64,000 bases of DNA. Source: Alteromonas sp. RKMC-009. Lineage in GTDB: Bacteria; Pseudomonadota; Gammaproteobacteria; Enterobacterales; Alteromonadaceae. The position numbers and the translations under genes were made by a program. Every line of letters starts with the position of its first letter. The stretch's first letter is position 1. The notes below the pieces were generated by a model that searched no databases, was not told the origin of the DNA, and saw only the letters and a program-made list of their open reading frames with translations. The stretch is taken from the NCBI RefSeq assembly GCF_003584565.2, contig NZ_CP031010.1, positions 3,472,001 through 3,536,000 of the forward strand, written 5' to 3'. Shown here piece after piece: positions 39,404-48,465 of the stretch.

Positions 39404-40852
39404 TTAAGCCTGCGCTTCCTGATTGTGGCGTCCCATGGCAAGCACCAGTTCAACTCCGTTGATTTTGTCCTCGCTGTGGTGATTCACATACAACAATGTA
39501 CTTTCCTTGCCTGCGGCGATAATGCCAAGCAGTGCCAGTACTTTCAGACGGTTAATTTCATCGAGACCGTTACATGGCTCATCAAGAATTAACAGCGTGG
39601 GATGTTTCACCATCGCCCGCAGAATAAGTAAAAGCCGTTGATCACCGAAAGACAGTGACTGGAAAGGTTCATTAGCTCTGTGTGCCATACCAGCCAGTGC
39701 GAGCCATTCACGGGCCAGTTGTTTTTGCCTGATATCGGGTTGTTCGTATAACCCGATACTGTCGTAAAAGCCGGACAATACCACATGTAATACACTGCAA
39801 TTGACACGGTACTGAAGATGAAAACTGTTAGACACTAACCCGATATGCTGCTTGATATCCCAGATGCTTTCACCACTCCCCCGCTTGTAACCGAATACTG
39901 TCAGTTCATTGGTATAACAGTCAGGATCGTCACCGGTAATCATATTTAGCAGACAGGTTTTACCTGAACCGTTAGGGCCTGTAACCTGCCAGTGCTCACC
40001 GCGGTTAATCTGCCAGTTCAGACCCGAGAAAATAATACGGTTGTCATAGCTCACTTTGCCGTTAACCAGCTTCACCAGCACATTATCACCTTCTGCCATT
40101 TGCGGCGAATACCGTGTTTCGTCTTTCTCCGGTAAGGTAAGAGACGTATTCTCCATGTGCAGCAATTGTTTAAGGTGAGCTAAATCGCTTTGCTCAACTC
40201 CGCTGCCGTCTGACTGCCAGGACAACTGCCCTTGCTGCATCAGCCAGAGTTGTCTGACGAAAGGCGGGATCTCGCTGAGCCTGTTCAGCGCCATCACGAT
40301 GGTGCAGCGGTGTTGAATACTTTGCAGGTGCTGCTGCAAAAACTCACAGGATGCGGTATCGAGTCCATCCATAGGTTCATCAAGCACCAGCACATCAGGT
40401 GAAGCTAACAGGGTGCGAACCAGCAGCACTTTCCGGGTTTCACCGGTAGATAACCCCAAAAAGGCGTTATCAAGAAAATGGGTCATCCGCAGACCGTTCG
40501 TCAGCAGAGCGAATGCCTCCCCGCAATCAGCCATGTTGATCTGGCGTAAAATAACTTCCCTGGCTGTGCTGGGCACAGGAATGACATCAAGAATGTCCGC
40601 ATCATCCTTTTTCTTTTCCTGAGCAATCAATGCCTGCTGCTGTGCAGTACTGACCCACCCTGTCTTACAGGTCAGGCGTCTTTCACCACTGACCACTTCA
40701 CCCTCTCCGGCCAGAATGGCCGCCAGCGCCGATTTACCACTGCCGTTTTTCCCGGTTATGGCAAGATGCCGGCCTTCACTCAGTGACGCATTTACCGGGC
40801 CAAAGGTAAAACCCGGTGCCAGTGACACCGCACAGTGTTGTAATTCAATCAT
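39404..40852 (-). CDS. modF: Tandem ABC ATPase, ModF-like
   Basis: A 482-residue soluble protein with two ABC nucleotide-binding domains and no membrane part. Domain 1 has Walker A GKNGSGKSALAA (about 34), signature LSTGETRK (about 134) and Walker B VLVLDEPMDGLD. Domain 2 has GPNGSGKTCLL (about 293), LSFGDQRLLLILRAM (about 407) and LLILDEPCNGLDEINR. Size, domain layout and the LSFGxQRLLLI motif match E. coli ModF (about 490 residues), an ATPase of unclear role named for its link to molybdate genes. No mod genes are nearby, so a transport role is not supported here. Confidence 0.78.
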   Translation of the reverse strand: MIELQHCAVSLAPGFTFGPVNASLSEGRHLAITGKNGSGKSALAAILAGEGEVVSGERRLTCKTGWVSTAQQQALIAQEKKKDDADILDVIPVPSTAREVILRQINMADCGEAFALLTNGLRMTHFLDNAFLGLSTGETRKVLLVRTLLASPDVLVLDEPMDGLDTASCEFLQQHLQSIQHRCTIVMALNRLSEIPPFVRQLWLMQQGQLSWQSDGSGVEQSDLAHLKQLLHMENTSLTLPEKDETRYSPQMAEGDNVLVKLVNGKVSYDNRIIFSGLNWQINRGEHWQVTGPNGSGKTCLLNMITGDDPDCYTNELTVFGYKRGSGESIWDIKQHIGLVSNSFHLQYRVNCSVLHVVLSGFYDSIGLYEQPDIRQKQLAREWLALAGMAHRANEPFQSLSFGDQRLLLILRAMVKHPTLLILDEPCNGLDEINRLKVLALLGIIAAGKESTLLYVNHHSEDKINGVELVLAMGRHNQEAQA

Positions 40853-41089
40853 GATCCCTCCTCAGGCGTCTGATGGTAATCAAACACCCCGGATAAAAAA
40901 AGAATAGTGCGACAGTGCATTGTTTTATTGCGTTTTTCCGGCACTCTGGAATAATGCGCCGTCCCGGCAACATGGTCGTTCTGACACACTCTGTTTGTTG
41001 CCTGAAAGACATCAAAATCATTGTAACAATGTGATGGCCAACCCGGAATTTGCTGGTTGTTGTGCACGTAGTGTGGAGCAAGAATAGTA

Positions 41090-41416
41090 ATGAATCCCTG
41101 TATACAATGTGGTGCCTGCTGCGCCACGTTTCGTGTATCGTTTTACTGGGCAGAATCTGACCCGTTTACCGGTGGTAGCGTACCGCCGGAACTGACTGAA
41201 AAGATCTCCCCTTCCCTGGTCGCAATGAAGGGCACAAACCAACCTTCTCCCCGGTGTGTGGCCCTGGAAGGTGACATCGGCGGCAATATCGGCTGCTCTA
41301 TTTATGAAAAACGCTCGTCCACCTGCAGAGAGTTTGATTACGGCACCGCAGACTGTATGAAAGCCAGGATGAAACACGGTATCACCGGCGATATTATCCC
41401 CTTTGTGGCGGCCTGA
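41090..41416 (+). CDS. YkgJ-family cysteine-cluster protein
   Basis: A 108-residue protein opening with the CIQCGACC cluster (Cys4, Cys7, Cys10, Cys11) and a second group of cysteines ([25 protein letters not shown]). This pattern is that of the YkgJ family, which is thought to bind zinc or an iron-sulfur centre. Function is unknown. It stands alone on the plus strand and shares a bidirectional terminator with the convergent SapC-family gene. The Shine-Dalgarno is weak. Confidence 0.85.
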   Translation: MNPCIQCGACCATFRVSFYWAESDPFTGGSVPPELTEKISPSLVAMKGTNQPSPRCVALEGDIGGNIGCSIYEKRSSTCREFDYGTADCMKARMKHGITGDIIPFVAA

Positions 41417-41441
41417 GAATTCACACCGCAAAACAGACACA

Positions 41442-41466
41442 AAAAAGCGGGCAATGCCCGCTTTTT
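41442..41466. terminator. Bidirectional terminator between ykgJ-like and SapC genes
   Basis: AAAAAGCGGGC and GCCCGCTTTTT form a perfect 11-bp stem with a 3-base loop, with A-run and T-run on both sides. It can serve both convergent genes. Confidence 0.93.
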
Positions 41467-41485
41467 AATTTTCTGAAACAATCAT

Positions 41486-42256
41486 TTATGCATTTTCAGC
41501 TGGCTGTGCGGCCGCCTGTGCTGCTTCACCGGTGATTTGCATGCTGGCAATCGGATTCGCCGTGTCGTTAGACAGTTCAACCAGACGGTTCAGCTGACCC
41601 AGAGACATCATAACCGCATACAGTGCACCCAGGAAACCTTGCTTATGCAGTTCCAGCACTTTCTCTTCCGGCAGTTCCATCAGACGTTTTTCGTTGATGC
41701 TATACATACCGGTCACATTGCGCTGCTGACCATCTTTGTAAGTCAGACGAATTTGAATGGCGTCCAGTAATTCCAGCTCAACCACTTTCTGAATGAAGCG
41801 TTGAGTCAGCATTTCGCTGTTTGCCAGGTCACCTAAGAACTTCTGACGGTTATCAAGAAACTCAGACGGAGAACCGTCTTCTTTAAATAACGGCTGACCT
41901 TCTTCTTTACCTACCAGCTCACTTTCTTCATCAATGTAAACGCCCAGCTTTTCACCTTCAGGACGAACATCGAAAGGATAGCGCAGAATGTTCATTGGTA
42001 CGTGCGGGCCTTTCCACTTGTCTGTCGCCAGGAAAAGGTTCTGATTTTGTTCCATACCCAGCATGGCAACAGTGTGGTAACGGTCGCTGTTAGGATCCTG
42101 GATAAATACGATTGGCATAGTAGACGCCAGTTGCGCGTATTCACGGATAGACGCTGCAGATAAGTGTGTATTTTTCGCGAAAGCAAACGCGTTGTTCACC
42201 GCTATTTTTACATCTTTATGTTTTTCTTTATTCAGCGGGGTGTAGTTAATCGCCAT
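41486..42256 (-). CDS. SapC-family protein
   Basis: A 256-residue soluble protein starting MAINYTPLNKEKHKDVKIA at the ATG at 42254-42256; an upstream start at 42295 adds 13 unlikely residues. The N-terminal pattern (LNKEKHKDVKI, FAKNTHLSAASIREYAQ, MPIVFIQDP), the central DKWKGPHVPMNILRYPF and the IDEES region fit the SapC-like family, first named in Campylobacter S-layer loci. No signal peptide or membrane helix is seen. The Ala/Gln-rich C-terminus is low complexity. Biological role is unknown. Confidence 0.8.
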   Translation of the reverse strand: MAINYTPLNKEKHKDVKIAVNNAFAFAKNTHLSAASIREYAQLASTMPIVFIQDPNSDRYHTVAMLGMEQNQNLFLATDKWKGPHVPMNILRYPFDVRPEGEKLGVYIDEESELVGKEEGQPLFKEDGSPSEFLDNRQKFLGDLANSEMLTQRFIQKVVELELLDAIQIRLTYKDGQQRNVTGMYSINEKRLMELPEEKVLELHKQGFLGALYAVMMSLGQLNRLVELSNDTANPIASMQITGEAAQAAAQPAENA

Positions 42257-42322
42257 AATTCTGTTCTCATTACGTTTATTGGTGGTAATCAACAAATGGA
42301 ATTCGCCAGGGGAATTGCCCTA

Positions 42323-42386
42323 TTGGTGAAAGCCTGCAGTCCCTGCGTACGCGACCACTAACAACTCTGGTCAATGGACTCACCAA
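42323..42386. repeat. Nested inverted repeats (possible structured element)
   Basis: On the plus strand three nested pairs occur: TTGGTG (42323-42328) with CACCAA (42381-42386), AGTCC (42338-42342) with GGACT (42376-42380), and GACCA (42353-42357) with TGGTC (42368-42372). It lies between the divergent SapC and dipeptidase genes. No known riboswitch class was matched; it could fold in RNA from either strand. Confidence 0.5.
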
Positions 42387-42409
42387 ACACAGATTAGGAG
42401 AGGATTACC

Positions 42410-42649
42410 ACGAAGATTATTCTTGTAGCCTGCCACCGCATTCAATTGCCGGTAACAGGTCGAAAGCAGTATCCCGTATTTAAAGCGGGAAGTCACGCCC
42501 TGAAAACCATATCAAAATTTAAACTTTTATTACAAGCTTCTTTCGTTGACGTAACAACCCGGGGTAAGCATTTCATTTTACCTGTTATTTCAGTGCATTT
42601 AGCTGGCGCAGCGGGTGTGACGATTGTAGGCAAATTAAATATTTCGTAG
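42410..42649 (+). other. Possible short ORF with an ACG start
   Basis: A consensus Shine-Dalgarno AGGAGAGG (42396-42403) is followed after 6 bases by ACG AAG ATT ATT CTT, then by an open frame to the TAG at 42647-42649 (79 codons, (M)KIILVACHRIQLP...). An in-frame TAG at 42395 blocks extension upstream. The only usual start codon in frame is TTG at 42446. It could be a gene using a rare start, one with a decayed start codon, or chance. No family recognised. Confidence 0.3.
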
Positions 42650-42744
42650 GCTACGTTAGCACGATTGCTTACGTTGCCCGTTGCCGGAACGCTTGCAATT
42701 CACGAACACACACAACACAGATAATAATGAACGAAGGAAAATCC

Positions 42745-43959
42745 ATGGGACGTTTAACTAAAAAGCCATTGTCGCTTCTCATACCGGCACTGTTACTGAC
42801 CGGCAGCTATGCTGCAAACGCAGAAACCATTCCCCCGGTTTCTGCAGAAGCTGAGGCTATCGCACAGGAAACTATCATTGTGGATGGTCACATTGATGTT
42901 CCTTACCGCGTACACGCAAAATGGGAAGACGTGAGCGTTGCGACAGAAGGCGGCGACTTTGATTACCCCCGCGCGAAGAAAGGTGGCCTGACAGCGCCGT
43001 TTATGTCTATTTATGTACCGGCCAGCCTGGATAATTCTGACGAGTCTACGGCAGTTGCCCACCAGCTTATCGACCTGGTTGAGGCCATGGTCTACCGTTC
43101 ACCGGAGAAGTTTGCCATCGCAAAGTCTGTGGCGGATGTAACAGCCCAGTTTAAGAAAGGACTCATTTCTTTGCCCATGGGCATGGAAAACGGTTCACCG
43201 GTTCAGGGAAGCCTGGAAAATCTGAAAACGTTTTATGAGCGCGGTATCCGCTACATTACGCTCGCCCACTCGCTGTCTAACCATATTGCTGACTCATCCT
43301 ATGACCTGCGCCGTCAATGGCACGGCCTGAGCCCGTTCGGTAAAGAACTGGTAGCAGAAATGAACAACTTAGGGATCATGGTGGATATTTCTCATGTCTC
43401 CGATGACGCCTTCTATCAGGCAATTGAAATCAGCAAGGTACCGGTTATCGCTTCACACTCTTCCCTGCGTAAATACACGCCGGGATTTGAGCGTAATATG
43501 AACGACGACATGGTGAAAAAGCTGGGTGAAAACGGCGGCGTAATCATGATTAACTTTGGTTCCAGCTTTGTTTCAAAAGAAACCCAGGACTGGCGAAATA
43601 ATCTGACTAAGCAGAAAAACAAACTTATCAAAGAAATGGGTGAAGACAGTGCAGAAGTCGCTGCCTTTGATGAAAAGTACCGCAAGGAAAACCCCTATCC
43701 GTATTCTACGCTGAGTCAGGTGCTGGACCACATTGACCATGTCGTAGAATTGATTGGTATTGACCATGTGGGTATCGGCTCAGATTTTGATGGTGTGGGT
43801 GATTCTCTGCCAACCGGCCTGAAAGATGTTTCCACCTACCCGAATCTGGTTCAGGGTATGCTGGATCGTGGCTACAGCCGCAAAGATATCGAAAAAGTAC
43901 TCAGTGGCAACCTGCTGCGGGTATGGTCTGAAGTCGAAAAATACGCTGCAGCACACTAA
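42745..43959 (+). CDS. Secreted M19-family (membrane) dipeptidase
   Basis: Zinc dipeptidase of the renal-dipeptidase family, in the periplasm. The ATG at 42745 has a GAAGGA Shine-Dalgarno and opens a signal peptide (1-26, LLIPALLLTGSYAANA); a start six codons earlier is possible. The protein has 404 residues. Metal-site motifs are DGHIDVP (His49, Asp51), the bridging Glu in PMGMENGSP (about 145), VDISHVSDD (about 223), VIASHSSLR (about 245) and IGSDFDGVG (about 345). This is the full M19 set. It is monocistronic with a terminator at 43979-44003. Confidence 0.93.
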   Translation: MGRLTKKPLSLLIPALLLTGSYAANAETIPPVSAEAEAIAQETIIVDGHIDVPYRVHAKWEDVSVATEGGDFDYPRAKKGGLTAPFMSIYVPASLDNSDESTAVAHQLIDLVEAMVYRSPEKFAIAKSVADVTAQFKKGLISLPMGMENGSPVQGSLENLKTFYERGIRYITLAHSLSNHIADSSYDLRRQWHGLSPFGKELVAEMNNLGIMVDISHVSDDAFYQAIEISKVPVIASHSSLRKYTPGFERNMNDDMVKKLGENGGVIMINFGSSFVSKETQDWRNNLTKQKNKLIKEMGEDSAEVAAFDEKYRKENPYPYSTLSQVLDHIDHVVELIGIDHVGIGSDFDGVGDSLPTGLKDVSTYPNLVQGMLDRGYSRKDIEKVLSGNLLRVWSEVEKYAAAH

Positions 43960-43978
43960 GTTCTGATTGCAACTAACT

Positions 43979-44003
43979 CCAGTGCCACGTTCTGTGGCAC
44001 TGG
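43979..44003 (+). terminator. Terminator after the M19 dipeptidase gene
   Basis: CCAGTGCCAC pairs with GTGGCACTGG around a 5-base loop and is followed by TTTGATTT. Confidence 0.85.
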
Positions 44004-44067
44004 TTTGATTTCCGCCATTTCAGGCCTGATATGTCAACACCTCACTGGCCGTCTATTAAAGCAAAAA

Positions 44068-45789
44068 TCACGACTCTGACAGGCGGCTGTCTGCAGTAAA
44101 CTGCACTGCCACAGCCAGACCATTTCTTACCGCTTTAACTTCGAATCGCCCGGCGGCATGATGCAAAGTGAGTCCCTCTGCCACATCGTCGCTCAGGTGC
44201 TTTCTGATAAAGGCATCCAGTGTGATGTTTTTTGTTTCTCCCAGGTCCAGACCATATGCATGACTTATTTCATGGACTCTTGCCGCGCCTTTCAGCACTA
44301 ACTCTCCGGATTTAAAAGCTGACGGTTCCAACTGCGATATGTGGGAGAAAATACAATCGATGAAGGGCCGTAGTCCCGGGCGGATAAGTATAAAAATATG
44401 ATCCCCCGGCAGTAACAACGTTGAGCCCCTCGGCGGAAAAACCGCATCACCACGGGTTATCATTGCCACCACCGCACCTTCAGGCAATGCCAGTTCAGCC
44501 AGCGTCCGGTTAACAGCTTTGGCGGAGTCTCCCAGCGTGTACTGAACAATATCAGCGTTAACTTCACCCAGGGCACTGATTTCCAGGGTAGCAGCCGGTG
44601 TTACCGGCGCCTTTTCAATCAGCTTCAGTTTCTTCGCCATCCACGGCAATGTTGAACCCTGTAAGGTAGCCGAAATCAATACAACGAAGAACACCACATT
44701 GAAAATGAGATAGGCCTGGGGAATTTCAAACAATAGCGGGAAAATAGCCAGAATAATCGGCACCGAGCCGCGAAGCCCCACCCATGATACCAACCCGATT
44801 TCCCGCTTATTGAAGCCGGCAAAGGCCAGAAACGGAGCAACAGCCAGCGGACGGGCGACAAATATAAGGACAGCTGCAATGAGCAACCCTTCCAGCCAGA
44901 CCTTAAGCAGCGATGCCGGATTCACAAGCAGTCCCAGCATCACAAACATGCCGATTTGGCTTAGCCAGGCCAGACCGTCGTGAAACATAAAAGTAGCCCG
45001 TTTTAGTACAAACCGGCTGTTACCGATAAAGACCCCGGCGATGAACGTTGCCAGAAAACCACTCCCGCCCAGACTGGCAGATATGCCAAACGTCAGAAAG
45101 CCGCATATTGCGACAAGGACAGGATACAGCCCTGCCGCACTCAGTGTGATACGGTTGATGAGTTTTACTGCAGCCCAGCCGACGCCAAGCCCGACGACGG
45201 TACCAATGCCCATTTGCTGAATAAACAGCTGTGCCAGATCCCATCCCGGCTTCATCTGACTGGTGAGCAGTTCCAGTATGCCCACAGTCAGGAAAATCGC
45301 CATGGGATCGTTCGAAGCACTTTCAATTTCCAGTGTGGCTTTCAGGCGCGGACTGATATGCACACCGGCGTTCCGCAAAATAGAGAATACTGCGGCAGCA
45401 TCGGTAGAACCGACGATAGCCCCGATGAGTAATCCCACCATAGGTGGTACACCCAGGATAAAGGCTGCAGCGTAACCTGTTATCCCGGCTGTAATGGCTA
45501 CGCCGAATGTCGCCAGAAATGAAGCCGGCTTCCATACCAGCTTGATAGAAGAAAAAGATGTTTGCAGCCCGCCATCGAAGAGGATCATAGCCAGCGCCAG
45601 TGTTCCCAGCGCATGTGCCGTGCTGGCATCATCGAATGCCAGTCCCAGTCCGTCTTCTCCTGCCAGCATGCCTACCAGTAAGAACAGTACCAGCAGGGGT
45701 AAACCCAGCCTTGGGGATAGTTTGCTGGAGAGAATACCGACAAACAGCAATACAGCGGCTATCAGGATCTGGTAATCAATGGCGAACAT
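44068..45789 (-). CDS. nhaP2: K+/H+ antiporter, NhaP2 type
   Basis: Inner-membrane cation/proton antiporter of the CPA1 group. The 573 residues have about 12-13 membrane helices to residue 390, with the ion-site motif IESASNDPMAIFL (about 155-167) and GSTDAAAVFSIL (about 125). A cytoplasmic TrkA-C-type domain follows (about 405-485, LGEVNADIVQYTLGDSAKAVN; LLLPGDHIFILIRP) and a further C-terminal domain to the end, as in E. coli CvrA/NhaP2 (578 residues). The start follows AAAAAGGAAACCT. Main ion is inferred from the family. Confidence 0.92.
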   Translation of the reverse strand: MFAIDYQILIAAVLLFVGILSSKLSPRLGLPLLVLFLLVGMLAGEDGLGLAFDDASTAHALGTLALAMILFDGGLQTSFSSIKLVWKPASFLATFGVAITAGITGYAAAFILGVPPMVGLLIGAIVGSTDAAAVFSILRNAGVHISPRLKATLEIESASNDPMAIFLTVGILELLTSQMKPGWDLAQLFIQQMGIGTVVGLGVGWAAVKLINRITLSAAGLYPVLVAICGFLTFGISASLGGSGFLATFIAGVFIGNSRFVLKRATFMFHDGLAWLSQIGMFVMLGLLVNPASLLKVWLEGLLIAAVLIFVARPLAVAPFLAFAGFNKREIGLVSWVGLRGSVPIILAIFPLLFEIPQAYLIFNVVFFVVLISATLQGSTLPWMAKKLKLIEKAPVTPAATLEISALGEVNADIVQYTLGDSAKAVNRTLAELALPEGAVVAMITRGDAVFPPRGSTLLLPGDHIFILIRPGLRPFIDCIFSHISQLEPSAFKSGELVLKGAARVHEISHAYGLDLGETKNITLDAFIRKHLSDDVAEGLTLHHAAGRFEVKAVRNGLAVAVQFTADSRLSES

Positions 45790-45824
45790 AGGTTTCCTTT
45801 TTACAGGTTATTTCCGTTTCAGTA

Positions 45825-45857
45825 AGAGTCTGCAAGTTACCTGAAGTTGCAGACTCT
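45825..45857 (-). terminator. Terminator-like hairpin after secDF
   Basis: AGAGTCTGCAA pairs with TTGCAGACTCT (11 bp, perfect) around an 11-base loop, 15 bp after the secDF stop. The T-run on the minus strand is poor. Confidence 0.65.
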
Positions 45858-45871
45858 GTTCGTGGCGGCGC

Positions 45872-48406
45872 TCAGGGTATGTGCGCCAGTGATTCTCTCA
45901 CCTCCTCTGCGGTGGGGCGCAGTTGCTTTAACCCTTTCTTTTCACGCCGCTTTCCAAGGTAATACAAAATAGGCGATGCTATAAAAATAGAGGAACTGGT
46001 ACCAATTACGATGCCAAAAAGCATGGGTAGCGCAAAACTCGCGACAGACGCCCCGCCGGCCAGCCCCATAGGCAATAAAGCCAGAAATGTGGTCATTGAA
46101 GTAAACAGTGTTCTGGACAAGGTCGCAGAAATACTGCGGTTAAGCACTTCAATAATGGGCTTATCCGGTGTTGCCCTGAATCCTTCCCGTATACGGTCAA
46201 ACACCACGACCTTATCATTAATAGAATAGCCGATGAGGGCCAGCAATGCTGCCACTGCTGTCAGGTTGAATTCCAGCCCGGTGAGCGCAAAGAAACCGAT
46301 GGTCTTTGTCAGATCAAGCGCAATCGTCGCCGTTGCTGCCAGTGCAAAATGCGATTCAAACCGCAACCACAAATACAGCAGAATACCCCCTCCGGCAATC
46401 AGCACAGCAAGCACAGAAGCATCAGCAAAACCGCCGCTGACCTTCGCACCAACCATGTCCACACGGGGGAAGATTGCCTGGTCATCCAGTGTGGTTACTG
46501 CAGATTTCACCAGTTCAACCTGCTGACTTTGCAATGCAGCCTGTTCAACCGGCGTGTCCGCAGTTACCTGAGGAACGCGGATAAGATAATCACCTTCTTT
46601 GCCAAACTCTTGAATGCTGGCGCCTTCAATGTTGCCGTCTGTCAGAGCATTTCGCAGCTGTTCCACCTGCACGTGATGGCTTTTCACTTCCACCAGTGTA
46701 CCACCGGTGAAATCAACGCCGTAATGTAATCCCGGGCTGAAAAACAGCACCACGGAAGCCACCGACAAGACAGCAGACGTGATTAAGCCTGCCACCCGGC
46801 CTTTCAGGAAGTTCAGCGGCTTCTTATCTGTCTGCGACAGCCAGCGGAATCCCGGGAAATGGAGCACATCTCTTTCACGGCGTCTGATAGCAAACAACAT
46901 TAACAGGCGGGTTACCGCAATGGCCGTGAACATGGACGTGAACAGGCCAATTCCGATAGTAATCGCAAAACCTTTTACCGGCCCGCTGCCAAACATAAAT
47001 AGCAGACTCACGGCAATCAGGGTCGTCAGGCTTGAATCCAGGATGGTTGACCAGGCTTTGTCAAAACCGGCGCGGATTGCCGCCCCGGCGACACGCCCTT
47101 TCAAAGACTCTTCTTTGATACGTTCGTTTATCAGAATATTGGCATCTACCGCCATACCCAGAGTAAGAATAATGCCGGCAATTCCGGGTAACGTAAGTGT
47201 GGCCCTGAATAAACTCAGCACGCCAAAAAGCAGCCCCATGTTAATCATCAGGCTTACGCAGGCGATCGCCCCCCAGCGCCGGTAAAGTGCCGTCATAAAC
47301 ACCAGAACCAGCGCTGCACCGGCAAGTCCTGTACTCAGACCCATCTTGATAGCATCACTACCGAGATCAGGACCAACCGTCCGCTCTTCAATCACAGTCA
47401 GGGGCACAGGCAGCGCACCGGCACGTAACATCAGTGCCAGATCTTTAGCTTCATCCGGTGTAAAATTACCACTGATCTGGCCGCCCGATGCACCAATTAC
47501 TGCCCGTATTACCGGTGCGGTGATCACTTTGCCGTCCAGAACGACTGCCAGCGGCTCACCGATATGCGTGCGGGTCATAGCTGCAAAAATATTGCCGCCG
47601 GTACTGTCGAGCTTGAAAGTCACCACCGGGTTTCCTGTGTCAGGATCGAAAGCAAGCCTTGCATCAGTAATATGCTCACCTTCCATCGCAACCCGCTTTT
47701 CCAGACGGTATTGTTGCTGGCCATCCATATCCTGCATTATCACGGTACTGCCACGACTGCTATCCGTGACTACCCAGTGAAATTCCATTTGTGCGGTTGT
47801 TCCAAGGAGCTCCCTGATACGTGACGGGTCTGTAACGCCCGGCATCTGTACCAGCACGCCATCGTTACCCTGCCGTGAAATACCGGGGTCGACCAGTCCG
47901 GTCTCATCGAGACGGCGGCGCACCACTTCCACGCTGCGCTCCAGCGCATCACTGACCAGGCTCTCCTTAAACGACTCTGACAAACTGACAGTGAGCAAGT
48001 TATCGTTTTGCTCAATGGTGAACTGCGGCTCGCCCTGCCCCGTTGTGCGGTAAGCAAAGGCGAGCTCACGGGCCTGCTGAAATTGCCCGCCGCCTCCTGA
48101 TAAGGATAAGCGCAGGGTATTGTCGGAAGCAGACAGTACCTGATAGCGGATCCCCGCCTCCCGCAAATCCTTAGTGAGACTTTCTTTCATGCCGGTAAAG
48201 GCTTTATCAAACAGTGGCTGAGTATCAGCGGCCAGCAATAAATGGGAACCGCCCTGTAAATCAAGGCCTAAAGACAACTGGTTTTGGGTATACCAGCCGG
48301 GTAATTGTTGTTGCCATGACGGCGGTAAAATATTGGGCATTGCGCTCAAAAGGCCGAGCACAATCACGAGTGCGGTCATCACGCCCCGTGCAGAAAATGG
48401 TTTCAT
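45872..48406 (-). CDS. secDF: Fused protein translocase subunit SecDF
   Basis: Proton- (or sodium-) driven RND-type helper that pulls secreted proteins out of SecYEG on the periplasmic side. The 844 residues join a SecD half (1 to about 510) and a SecF half (about 530-835). SecD has a first membrane helix, the LGLDLQGGSHLLL strand, a large periplasmic P1 region and five helices; the ion-path Asp is in TLGMAVDANILINERIKEE (about 430). SecF opens with a helix, GVDFTGGTLVEVK and later IGYSINDKVVVFDRIREGF. Many gammaproteobacteria carry separate yajC-secD-secF, so a fused copy may be a second, regulated set. Its Shine-Dalgarno TGAAGGA (48412-48418) can pair with bases right after the preceding ORF. 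Confidence 0.95.
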   Translation of the reverse strand: MKPFSARGVMTALVIVLGLLSAMPNILPPSWQQQLPGWYTQNQLSLGLDLQGGSHLLLAADTQPLFDKAFTGMKESLTKDLREAGIRYQVLSASDNTLRLSLSGGGGQFQQARELAFAYRTTGQGEPQFTIEQNDNLLTVSLSESFKESLVSDALERSVEVVRRRLDETGLVDPGISRQGNDGVLVQMPGVTDPSRIRELLGTTAQMEFHWVVTDSSRGSTVIMQDMDGQQQYRLEKRVAMEGEHITDARLAFDPDTGNPVVTFKLDSTGGNIFAAMTRTHIGEPLAVVLDGKVITAPVIRAVIGASGGQISGNFTPDEAKDLALMLRAGALPVPLTVIEERTVGPDLGSDAIKMGLSTGLAGAALVLVFMTALYRRWGAIACVSLMINMGLLFGVLSLFRATLTLPGIAGIILTLGMAVDANILINERIKEESLKGRVAGAAIRAGFDKAWSTILDSSLTTLIAVSLLFMFGSGPVKGFAITIGIGLFTSMFTAIAVTRLLMLFAIRRRERDVLHFPGFRWLSQTDKKPLNFLKGRVAGLITSAVLSVASVVLFFSPGLHYGVDFTGGTLVEVKSHHVQVEQLRNALTDGNIEGASIQEFGKEGDYLIRVPQVTADTPVEQAALQSQQVELVKSAVTTLDDQAIFPRVDMVGAKVSGGFADASVLAVLIAGGGILLYLWLRFESHFALAATATIALDLTKTIGFFALTGLEFNLTAVAALLALIGYSINDKVVVFDRIREGFRATPDKPIIEVLNRSISATLSRTLFTSMTTFLALLPMGLAGGASVASFALPMLFGIVIGTSSSIFIASPILYYLGKRREKKGLKQLRPTAEEVRESLAHIP

Positions 48407-48411
48407 AATTG

Positions 48412-48465
48412 TCCTTCAAAAATTGTAAACAGGGCCAGAGGCCCGTAAATATCAAAAATGAAGGA
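48412..48465 (-). promoter_or_regulatory. Stem sequestering the secDF Shine-Dalgarno
   Basis: On the minus-strand mRNA, TCCTTCA directly after the TAA of the upstream 109-codon ORF (48459-48465) is fully complementary to TGAAGGA (48412-48418), the secDF ribosome site 5 nt before its ATG. Between them GGGCC and GGCCC (48432-48444) make an inner hairpin. A ribosome held at the end of the upstream ORF would cover the first arm and free the ribosome site. Confidence 0.65.

Larger units (their letters stand above)
42257..42744. other. 488-bp gap between SapC and dipeptidase genes
   Basis: The region between the divergent starts contains the nested inverted repeats at 42323-42386 and the doubtful ACG-start ORF at 42410-42649. 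A small inverted repeat CCCG/CGGG lies near 42475-42491. No promoter could be assigned with confidence to either gene. Confidence 0.5.

Noticed and set aside
42300..42400. Cobalamin- or TPP-type riboswitch, suggested by GGTGAAAGCC and GTCCCTGCG
   Set aside because: The conserved B12-box and thi-box orders are not present; only nested inverted repeats can be supported.
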